Source of the DNA: Bacteroidota bacterium
GTDB taxonomy: Bacteria > Bacteroidota > Bacteroidia > Bacteroidales > UBA932
Direction: 5' to 3'
Assembly: GCA_017860395.1 (NCBI GenBank)
Contig: JAGDMC010000096.1
Span: 1 to 6,058, forward strand
DNA length: 6,058 bases
Both the position numbers and the translations under genes were made by a program. A model generated the notes under the pieces. The model had not been told where the DNA came from. It worked only from the letters and a program-made list of their open reading frames with translations, and searched no databases. This document shows positions 1 to 4,686 of this stretch, in pieces. Within the stretch, counting starts at the first letter, position 1. Every line of letters starts with the position of its first letter.

Positions 1-315
1 AAAGAACAATTGACTCCTGCCGTTAATGCCGTGTATAATCTTGGCAAAGAGCGGCCTTGCGACAAATGCATATTCTGGGGGCTGGGCGTAGGCATTGAAA
101 AGAATCCGGAGCTCGGCGATATAATATTTCACTGGGGCGATAACGGCAATTTCAAAGCGTTGTTCATAATCGTTCCTGCCCAAAAGGGACGTCCCGCAAG
201 TCACCTTGTATACTTCACCAACAGCTCGTTCGGACACGACATAATCAATCAGATTGTGCCGCTGTTCTACAATATCAAGAAGCCGCTGCAAATCAGCGCA
301 TGGATTAACGACTAG
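1..315 (+). CDS. Serine hydrolase, beta-lactamase family (class C-like), C-terminal fragment
   Basis: The reading frame is open from the first base of the window to a TAG stop, so this is the last 104 residues of a longer gene whose start lies to the left. The segment HWGDNGNF at fragment residues 44-51 contains an HxG triad (His44-Trp-Gly46). In class C beta-lactamase/esterase-type hydrolases this replaces the KTG motif lining the active site. It follows a WGLGVGIE strand and precedes a hydrophobic strand and VYFTNSSFG, the usual order at the end of this fold (PF00144). The nucleophile SxxK and YxN motifs would lie upstream and cannot be seen. Many Bacteroidota members of this family are peptidases or esterases, so beta-lactam hydrolysis cannot be assumed. 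The fragment looks more GC-rich than the genes to its right. The family call is fairly sure; the substrate is unknown. Confidence 0.8.
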   Translation, partial: KEQLTPAVNAVYNLGKERPCDKCIFWGLGVGIEKNPELGDIIFHWGDNGNFKALFIIVPAQKGRPASHLVYFTNSSFGHDIINQIVPLFYNIKKPLQISAWIND

Positions 316-349
316 TTCCCTTCCCGGCAAATTAGTTGGATACTAGATG

Positions 350-394
350 GTTGCTAAAAACAAACAGACATTATGTCTGTTTGTTTTTAGCAAC
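350..394. terminator. Long perfect hairpin, probable terminator of the serine hydrolase gene
   Basis: Bases 350-370 and 374-394 are perfect reverse complements (21 bp) around a 3-nt loop. The stem contains AAAAACAAACAGACA on the left and its complement with TTTTT on the right, the A-tract/stem/T-tract layout typical of Bacteroidota terminators that work in both directions. It lies 34 nt after the hydrolase stop and about 65 nt before the blaI promoter, so it should insulate the two units. The pairing extends through GTTGC/GCAAC beyond the T-tract, which is longer than a terminator needs. Confidence 0.7.
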
Positions 395-458
395 TGTTTG
401 TTATCCAGACTTTTGTTCAAATAAAAATGCAAATAATTATGAATATTTGCTTTTTTAG

Positions 459-489
459 TTGTATAACTGAAAAACCCGTTATATATTTG
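459..489 (+). promoter_or_regulatory. Promoter of the blaI-blaR1 operon
   Basis: A TATATTTG at 482-489 matches the Bacteroidota -7 consensus TAnnTTTG exactly. A TTG at 459-461, separated by 20 nt, can serve as the -33 element. Transcription would start near 495, giving a leader of about 12 nt before the ATG at 507. An inverted repeat AGTT-N4-AACT (457-468) overlaps the -33 element. Confidence 0.65.
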
Positions 490-505
490 TAAAAACAGTT
501 ACAAA
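486..505. promoter_or_regulatory. Candidate BlaI operator
   Basis: TTTGTAA at 486-492 and TTACAAA at 499-505 form a perfect 7-bp inverted repeat with a 6-nt spacer. It covers the end of the -7 element, the expected start site and the base before the start codon region of blaI. A repressor bound here would block its own operon, as BlaI/MecI proteins do. The TGTA/TACA half-sites resemble those of known BlaI/MecI operators. However, the order here is TGTA...TACA, whereas staphylococcal operators read TACA..TGTA, so the match is suggestive only. Confidence 0.45.
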
Positions 506-506
506 G

Positions 507-875
507 ATGAAAAGACTTACAAGAAAAGAAGAAGAAGCAATGAAGATCCTTTGGAAAGCAAAGAAGGGCTTCATTAAAGATCTGATTAACCTTCATCCTG
601 AGCCTAAACCTCTTTATACAACTTTTTCATCGCTCATCCGTGGGCTTGAGGAGAAAGGCTATGTGGACCACAAAGCGTATGGCAAAAACCATGAATACTT
701 TCCAAGTGTAAAGAAGGAAGAGTACAGGAAATTATTTATGAAAGAAGTTGTAAGCGATTATTTTGGCTCCTCATACAAGAATGTTGTCTCGTTTTTTGTG
801 AATGAGAAAAAGCTAAATGCTGAGGATTTAAAAAAATTAATTGAAATCATTGAAAAGGGCGAAAAAAATGGATAA
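507..875 (+). CDS. BlaI/MecI-family transcriptional repressor
   Basis: This 122-residue protein has the length and layout of the BlaI/MecI/CopY family (PF03965). The N-terminal winged helix spans about residues 4-68: LTRKEEEAMKILWK opens helix 1, the recognition helix lies in TTFSSLIRGLEEKGYV (38-53), and the wing is HKAYGKNHEYFP. A helical dimerisation region follows at about 71-118. Such repressors bind operators as dimers and are inactivated when a partner BlaR1-type protease acts. The next gene encodes such a partner, and their reading frames overlap by 8 nt, so the two are translated from one message. ATG 507 sits about 12 nt from the predicted transcription start and gives a full-length domain. 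The S. aureus BlaI cleavage site Asn101-Phe102 appears to align with Ser95-Phe96 here. The target genes are not known; autorepression is likely. Confidence 0.93.
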   Translation: MKRLTRKEEEAMKILWKAKKGFIKDLINLHPEPKPLYTTFSSLIRGLEEKGYVDHKAYGKNHEYFPSVKKEEYRKLFMKEVVSDYFGSSYKNVVSFFVNEKKLNAEDLKKLIEIIEKGEKNG

Positions 876-2142
876 TCTGATTTTATATCTCTTAAAGGTT
901 TCGGTTGCTTCAATGGTGTTATACCTTTGTTATCTTCTCCTCTTTAGCAGGGATACTTTTTACCGTAGAAACAGGATTTTGCTTATTGGGATTTTACTGG
1001 TATCAATACTATTGCCATTTCTGAAGGTATCCGGTTTCTTCCCGGTTTATGCCGATTCTGTGTCAACAAATCCGATGATTGTATTAATTTCATCGGGCTC
1101 CAATATTGGAGCAGCTGTTTCGGAGAAGATTACCTCTTTCGACTTGAACAATTTCCTGCTATGGCTCTACTTTTCAGTCACCGGCATTATTCTGCTGAAG
1201 GTATTGGTTAGTTTGGCCAAAACCTGCATGATAATCAGGAAAGGAACTATACTGGAGAATGGTTTTCCAAAAGTTATCATCACGGATAAGGAATATCCGC
1301 CTTTTTCTTTCTTTTCAAACATTGTAATTCCGAGAAAAATTTATGAGGAAGGAGATTACCTGGAGATACTGAGGCATGAAAATGCTCATGTCCGTCAGGG
1401 ACATACTTTTGACCTGCTCTTAACCGAATTGCTGATTCCGTTTTTATGGTTTAATCCGTTTATCTGGTTAATAAAAAGGTCTGTTATATTAAATCATGAA
1501 TATCTGGCAGATAACTTAACAATAAAGGGTGCGCCAAGTGTAAAAGAATATCAGTATAAACTGCTAAGCATCGCTAAATATCAAATGAATATTCCTATGG
1601 CTCACAATTTTTCAAGTTTAATTAAAAATAGAATTATCATGATTAACAAAAAACCAACTCGTAATTATGCGGCTCTGAAGAGTATTATGATTCTTCCGGT
1701 AGTTGCAATCCTGTTTGTGCTGTTTTCATTCAAACCGGAATCAAACACGTTAGTGAACGGTTCTCAGGGACAATTATTCTCAAAATCTTCAGAAGCTGAG
1801 ATTAGTAAGTTTGTAGCAAAAAATGTTCTCTACCCTTTGGAAGCAAAAAACTTATCTGATACAGGAAAATTTTTCGTTGTAGTAAAAATGAATAAGGGAG
1901 GAGTAATAAAGGACTGTAAATTCTTTACTGATAAAGGCAAAGTAGAAGTTCCAATTTTGGAAGAAATAATAGCGGTTGCTTACAAAAATAATTCTACGAG
2001 TGTAGCAAAATCTGATAAAGAGCATCTGGCACTTAAAGCAGAATGTCTTCGTATTGCAAATAAACTTTCTGAACTTCAAATACCTGAGTGGAAAGATAAA
2101 AATGTTGAATTTGCTATTTCCATAAATTTCCAGTTACGATAA
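868..2142 (+). CDS. BlaR1-type M56 family membrane metallopeptidase with TonB-like C-terminal domain
   Basis: This 424-residue integral membrane protease is the signalling partner of the upstream BlaI-type repressor. Hydrophobic segments lie at about 5-26, 36-54, 96-118, 182-203 and 270-288. The zinc-binding motif HENAH is at residues 170-174 in RHENAHVRQGH. NHEYLAD (209-215) supplies the probable third ligand, Glu211, as in the M56 family. After the last membrane segment, about residues 310-424 (YPLEAKN...GKFFVVVKMNKGGVIKDCKFF) resemble a TonB C-terminal domain. The penicillin-binding sensor domain of staphylococcal BlaR1 is absent, so the signal sensed may not be a beta-lactam. An in-frame TTG at 841 would lengthen the protein by nine residues. 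ATG 868 is preferred because the membrane segment then starts at once, an AAAAGGG sequence lies 8 nt upstream, and the 8-nt overlap with blaI is typical of this operon. Confidence 0.9.
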   Translation: MDNLILYLLKVSVASMVLYLCYLLLFSRDTFYRRNRILLIGILLVSILLPFLKVSGFFPVYADSVSTNPMIVLISSGSNIGAAVSEKITSFDLNNFLLWLYFSVTGIILLKVLVSLAKTCMIIRKGTILENGFPKVIITDKEYPPFSFFSNIVIPRKIYEEGDYLEILRHENAHVRQGHTFDLLLTELLIPFLWFNPFIWLIKRSVILNHEYLADNLTIKGAPSVKEYQYKLLSIAKYQMNIPMAHNFSSLIKNRIIMINKKPTRNYAALKSIMILPVVAILFVLFSFKPESNTLVNGSQGQLFSKSSEAEISKFVAKNVLYPLEAKNLSDTGKFFVVVKMNKGGVIKDCKFFTDKGKVEVPILEEIIAVAYKNNSTSVAKSDKEHLALKAECLRIANKLSELQIPEWKDKNVEFAISINFQLR

Positions 2143-2179
2143 GCAGAGACTGAATAGTTTGTCTTAGGTGTAAAGCATA

Positions 2180-2215
2180 AAAAAGCCTCTCAATCAGATG
2201 ATCGAGAGGCTTTTT
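2180..2215. terminator. Bidirectional terminator between convergent genes
   Basis: AAAAAGCCTCTC at 2180-2191 pairs with GAGAGGCTTTTT at 2204-2215 (12 bp). The apical part ATCA/TGAT can pair further after one mismatch. A- and T-tracts on both sides suit termination of blaR1 from the left (stop at 2142) and of the minus-strand secreted-protein gene from the right (stop at 2231). Confidence 0.88.
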
Positions 2216-2230
2216 GTGTATTGGGAAAAA

Positions 2231-2761
2231 TTACAATTCGTTGGCAATTACCATATAATTACATGAATCCGAAGGGAAAACTTCTCCATAAAGCTTAAAT
2301 GGGGTTCTGGCCGGATTATTTACATTAAATCCTATGGTTTCAATTATTTCTACGTAATTATCACCCTTTTGCATTACAATTTTAAATTTACCGGTAGTAA
2401 CTCTGCCTGAGAAATCGAAAGTAACAGTGACATTTCCGTTATCATCCAATTTGTAAATATAATTTTTTACTTCACAAACGTGTCTTGGGGCGCTTTTGGC
2501 AAATACTCCCTGTAAAACGAGTTTGTTGTTTTCAAACCCCATGAAATTTTTCCTGTCGTATGGTGTTCTGTTGTCATCCGGCAGGATTCCGAAGGTCTTT
2601 GATTTCAAAACTTCCTTTGCAATCTCAAACTTAGCTTTCCTCGCGATTTCAATAGAATCTTTTTTGTTTTGTGGCTGGCTGAATCCACTAACAGTTGACA
2701 ATAAAAAAAACATACTCATCAGACATAATGAGTAAGCCAAAAAACTGCATTTCCCTTTCAT
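2231..2761 (-). CDS. Small secreted protein, DUF4251-like, copy 1
   Basis: This is a 176-residue protein of unknown function. Residues 1-28 form a signal peptide: MKGKC, then a hydrophobic core ending in LLSTVSGFS. Cleavage is plausible before Gln29. There is no lipobox cysteine at the cleavage site, so it is probably periplasmic or exported and not a lipoprotein. The mature part has a charged helix (about 35-57), then alternating strands and turns (LVLQGVF, NVTVTFDFSG, KFKIVMQ, YVEIIETI, FKLYGEV). This resembles the layout of Bacteroidota DUF4251 proteins; the assignment is from overall pattern and is tentative. Two mature cysteines, Cys96 and Cys167, are kept in the second copy at 3959-4513 and could form a disulfide. 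ATG 2761 is used because the signal peptide starts there and the same start is conserved in the second copy. The gene is transcribed alone towards the terminator shared with blaR1. Confidence 0.85.
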   Translation of the reverse strand: MKGKCSFLAYSLCLMSMFFLLSTVSGFSQPQNKKDSIEIARKAKFEIAKEVLKSKTFGILPDDNRTPYDRKNFMGFENNKLVLQGVFAKSAPRHVCEVKNYIYKLDDNGNVTVTFDFSGRVTTGKFKIVMQKGDNYVEIIETIGFNVNNPARTPFKLYGEVFPSDSCNYMVIANEL

Positions 2762-2807
2762 GATATTTAGATTAGAGTGTTAACAATTCAAGAACATTAG
2801 TCTGAAC

Positions 2808-2861
2808 CAACCTCAATCTCTTACACGGAGCTGTATAATTACACAAAATGCAGCAAAAATT
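2808..2861 (-). promoter_or_regulatory. Conserved upstream block of secreted-protein copy 1, probable promoter/regulatory region
   Basis: These 54 nt are identical to 4560-4613 except at one position (2850), although the sequence between the block and the start codon has drifted. Read on the minus strand, the block holds GTGTAA twice, 18 nt apart, and TGTA-N4-TACA. A possible -33 element (ATTTTG) is followed after 20 nt by TAAGAGAT, a poor -7 match. The exact promoter elements are therefore uncertain; the conservation is the main evidence. The leader would be roughly 50-60 nt. Confidence 0.55.
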
Positions 2862-2894
2862 ATACCAATAGATGTTATGAGTGCTTGCTGTGTG

Positions 2895-2945
2895 GCAGAT
2901 ACTAAAAAGGACGGCATCTTAGATGCCATCCTTTTTAGTATCTGC
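2895..2945 (-). terminator. Long hairpin terminator downstream of the MerR-type gene
   Basis: Bases 2895-2919 and 2921-2945 are inverted copies (25 bp) with one non-Watson-Crick position (2912/2928). In minus-strand RNA that position is a G-U wobble; in + strand RNA it is a C-A mismatch. The hairpin is therefore best formed by transcripts coming from the merR-type gene, whose stop is at 3004-3006. The stem includes ACTAAAAAGGA and the complementary TCCTTTTTAGT. It also separates that gene from the promoter of secreted-protein copy 1. Confidence 0.75.
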
Positions 2946-3003
2946 TTGGCAATAAGAGCATTGTCAAGCCTTGTCAGGATATCTCAGTACAAAATGGTAA
3001 AAA

Positions 3004-3837
3004 TTATACTTTCTCTACCGGTACCTGTATTTCTGTGAGCCATTCTTCTTCTGACTCTTTGTTCCAGATGCCATCGATGTAGCAGAATCTGGGATCATCT
3101 GCAATCCTAAAACCGTTTTGCTCGATATATTCGTACAGACGGGCAAAAGTTTGAGGGAAAGTATCGTAGACTCCATAGTGATTTGCACAAATTGCTGTTT
3201 TGACTGCGGCAACATTTTTAAACTGTATCAGTTCCGAATTCTCGCGTTTTTCTACAACGGCCTCGCAATATTCAAGATCAATATTTGTGTCGCTATACTC
3301 TTTGTTGTGGTCAATCGTATAGGCATATTCGGGTTTCGCGCAAATGCACCCAAGCCGCGCCATCTCCGGCCCTATTACGTTTGGGCACAAATTGAATAAT
3401 TCCTGATAACTTGTTATGACTCTCCTGTGGCTGGCAACTATAACAGCCGGCAATGATTTGATAATTACTTGTTCCATGATTTTCTTTTTGTGGAGAGTGC
3501 TTTCCAATCGCGATAGTTCTGTTTGCCTCCACTGAAGTTTCTGCATTTCCTGTTTACATTGTTCAATTTTCGATTGAATTTGATCGATGTCCGGCGTTTG
3601 GTTTTCTTCGTCAAAAACCTCCCGAATCTCTTCAAGAGAGAATCCCAATTTTTTAAGAAAAATTATTTGATTCATCTTATTCAGTTGGTCAACTCTGTAA
3701 TACCTATATCCGGTCCATTGGTCAATTTCGTCGGGCACAAGAAGTCCTATTTCTTCGTAATGGCGTAACGTTTTAATCGTAACCATGTTGAGTTTGGAAA
3801 ACTCTCCGATTTTAAATTTGATTTTGTGTTCGTTCAT
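3004..3837 (-). CDS. MerR-family transcriptional regulator with GyrI-like effector-binding domain
   Basis: This 277-residue protein is built like BmrR-type multidrug-sensing activators. A MerR winged-helix DNA-binding domain covers about residues 7-76 (KIGEFSKLNMVTIKTLRHYE, then GLLVP and TGYRYY, all family hallmarks). A long helix or coiled coil for dimerisation spans about 84-120 (QIQSKIEQCKQEMQKLQ). A GyrI-like/SOUL-type small-molecule-binding domain covers about 122-277, ending in LTEIQVPVEKV. Glu269 in that last strand is the position often acidic and ligand-contacting in this fold. Family members bend DNA to activate promoters with overlong spacers when they bind a hydrophobic or cationic ligand. 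ATG 3837 gives a complete N-terminus and follows a well-matched promoter. The gene stands alone between two copies of a secreted-protein gene, each unit with its own terminator. An overlapping palindrome suggests autoregulation. The ligand is unknown. Confidence 0.93.
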   Translation of the reverse strand: MNEHKIKFKIGEFSKLNMVTIKTLRHYEEIGLLVPDEIDQWTGYRYYRVDQLNKMNQIIFLKKLGFSLEEIREVFDEENQTPDIDQIQSKIEQCKQEMQKLQWRQTELSRLESTLHKKKIMEQVIIKSLPAVIVASHRRVITSYQELFNLCPNVIGPEMARLGCICAKPEYAYTIDHNKEYSDTNIDLEYCEAVVEKRENSELIQFKNVAAVKTAICANHYGVYDTFPQTFARLYEYIEQNGFRIADDPRFCYIDGIWNKESEEEWLTEIQVPVEKV

Positions 3838-3862
3838 AAACTTTGCGCAATGTTTACGGATA

Positions 3863-3895
3863 CAAATATATACTATGACCCAGGGTACGAGTCAA
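3863..3895 (-). promoter_or_regulatory. Promoter of the MerR-type gene
   Basis: On the minus strand, TATATTTG (3870-3863) matches the Bacteroidota -7 consensus and TTG (3895-3893, within CTCTTGACT) is a candidate -33. The spacer is 22 nt, slightly longer than the usual 19-21. Transcription would start near 3856, about 20 nt before the ATG. Confidence 0.6.
3872..3892. promoter_or_regulatory. Candidate MerR-type operator
   Basis: An imperfect palindrome ACT-N3-ACCC-A-GGGT-N3-AGT is centred on base 3882. It fills the spacer between the proposed -33 and -7 elements of the merR-type gene. MerR-family regulators classically bind dyads in exactly this position and act by correcting an overlong spacer. 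The pairing is 14 of 20 positions. The factor that binds is inferred from location only. Confidence 0.5.
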
Positions 3896-3906
3896 GAGTT
3901 TTAAAT

Positions 3907-3934
3907 AAAAAAAGAATTATTTTACGTGATTCTT
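3907..3934 (-). terminator. Probable weak terminator of secreted-protein copy 2
   Basis: Bases 3912-3919 and 3927-3934 form an 8-bp AT-rich stem with a 7-nt loop. One pair is a mismatch on the minus strand. On that strand the stem is followed by seven T (3913-3907) and further T-rich sequence. It lies 25 nt downstream of the stop of the gene at 3959-4513 and upstream of the merR promoter. Confidence 0.45.
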
Positions 3935-3958
3935 CTTTTAGAAAGTATCTGAAAAGAA

Positions 3959-4513
3959 TTAAATCTCGGTTTCGATAATCGTGTAATTACATGAATCCGA
4001 AGGGAGAACTTCTCCGAAAAGTTTTAAAGTCCTGGGAGAATTTTCAGGATTAGTTATGGGGCCAATAATTGATTTCTCATTTCTAATAATCTCAATAATT
4101 TCTACATAATTGTCTCCCATTTGCATATTAATAACAAAACTTCCTATAACAGCCTTGCCGGAGAAATCGAAAGTAACAGTAATATTTCCATTATCATCTG
4201 ATTTGTAAATATAATTTTTTACTTCACAAGCATTTCTTACTGCGTTTTGGGAAAAGATGCCTTGTAAAACGAGTTTGTTGTTTACAAACCCCATGAAATT
4301 TCTCCTTTCGTATTTGGTTCTGTTGTCGTCCAGCATGATTCCGAAGGTCTTTGATTTCAATAGTTCCTTAGCAATCTCAAACTTTGCTTTCCTCGCGATT
4401 TCAATAGAATCTTTTTTGTTTTGTGGCTGGCTGATTCCACTTACGGTTGACAACAAAAAAAACATACTCATCATACATAATGAGTAAACCAAAAAACTGC
4501 ATTTCCCTTTCAT
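3959..4513 (-). CDS. Small secreted protein, DUF4251-like, copy 2
   Basis: This 184-residue paralogue of the 2231-2761 product has the same signal peptide layout (residues 1-28, core ending LLSTVSGIS). By hand alignment the first 140 residues agree at about 113 positions, and the whole protein at roughly three quarters. Differences cluster at about 121-129 and after residue 142, where this copy is eight residues longer (the stretch with NEKSIIGPITNPENS). The helix at 30-58, the strand NITVTFDFSG, and the ending GEVLPSDSCNY with Cys175 and its partner Cys96 are retained, so both copies look functional and not like gene plus relic. The start is fixed by the conserved signal peptide and by identical upstream sequence. 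Its function is unknown; DUF4251 likeness is a tentative pattern-based call. It is transcribed alone, divergently from the AraC-type gene. Confidence 0.85.
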   Translation of the reverse strand: MKGKCSFLVYSLCMMSMFFLLSTVSGISQPQNKKDSIEIARKAKFEIAKELLKSKTFGIMLDDNRTKYERRNFMGFVNNKLVLQGIFSQNAVRNACEVKNYIYKSDDNGNITVTFDFSGKAVIGSFVINMQMGDNYVEIIEIIRNEKSIIGPITNPENSPRTLKLFGEVLPSDSCNYTIIETEI

Positions 4514-4559
4514 GATATTTAGATTAGAGTGTTAACAATTCAAAAGCATTAATATGAAT

Positions 4560-4613
4560 CAACCTCAATCTCTTACACGGAGCTGTATAATTACACAAAA
4601 TACAGCAAAAATT
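4560..4613 (-). promoter_or_regulatory. Conserved upstream block of secreted-protein copy 2
   Basis: This block is identical to 2808-2861 except for A in place of G at 4602. Its distance to the start codon is preserved (start at 4513 here, 2761 there). It carries the same repeated GTGTAA and TGTA-N4-TACA on the minus strand. It sits about 45 nt from the -7 element of the divergent AraC-type gene, so a protein bound here could affect both genes. Confidence 0.55.
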
Positions 4614-4656
4614 TTATAATAGCAACATCGGCGAAGTCAATTATTTGCATAAAATC

Positions 4657-4664
4657 TATATTTG
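4657..4664 (+). promoter_or_regulatory. -7 element of the AraC-type gene
   Basis: TATATTTG matches the Bacteroidota -7 consensus exactly and lies 22 nt before the ATG at 4687. No good -33 TTTG is found 19-21 nt upstream; a TTTG at 4644-4647 is too close. A promoter with a weak -33 that needs an activator would fit, but this is inference. Confidence 0.5.
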
Positions 4665-4686
4665 TACTTGAGAAATATGATAAGTG

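Larger units (their letters stand above)
2231..2870 (-). repeat. Diverged segmental duplication, unit 1 (gene plus upstream region)
   Basis: This unit matches 3959-4620 in the same orientation. Homology covers the whole coding sequence and about 110 bp upstream, and fades close to the stop codon at one end and near 2870 at the other. The units are separated by a MerR-type regulator gene that is not duplicated. No target-site duplication or transposase accompanies either unit, so the mechanism of duplication cannot be read from the sequence. Confidence 0.85.
3959..4620 (-). repeat. Diverged segmental duplication, unit 2 (gene plus upstream region)
   Basis: This is the partner of 2231-2870, direct orientation, about 1.7 kb apart start to start. 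It includes the coding sequence, the adjacent GATATTTAGATTAGAGTG leader segment identical in both units, and the highly conserved 54-nt block. Coding homology contains one net 24-nt length difference. Confidence 0.85.

Noticed and set aside
841..867. TTG start nine codons upstream for the BlaR1-type protein
   Set aside because: It would deepen the overlap with blaI and add a charged KSLKRAKK extension; ATG 868 starts directly at the first membrane segment and fits the short overlap.
1852..2079. Open frame on the minus strand inside the blaR1-type gene
   Set aside because: It lies wholly antisense to a well-supported gene and its translation has no recognisable domain.
2496..2735. Antisense open frame over the secreted-protein gene, also present over copy 2 (4257-4487)
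   Set aside because: It appears in both copies only because the underlying gene is duplicated; there is no start signal and no family resemblance.
350..2945. The long inverted repeats at 350-394 and 2895-2945 as ends of a mobile element
   Set aside because: Each is a self-contained hairpin; the two are unlike each other, no transposase lies between them, and no target-site duplication is seen.
3015..3768. Several open frames of 66-93 codons over the MerR-type gene on both strands
   Set aside because: They overlap a complete regulator with clear domains and have no promoter or ribosome-binding support of their own.
4644..4647. TTTG as the -33 element of the AraC-type promoter
   Set aside because: Only 9 nt separate it from the -7 element at 4657-4664, far below the usual 19-21.
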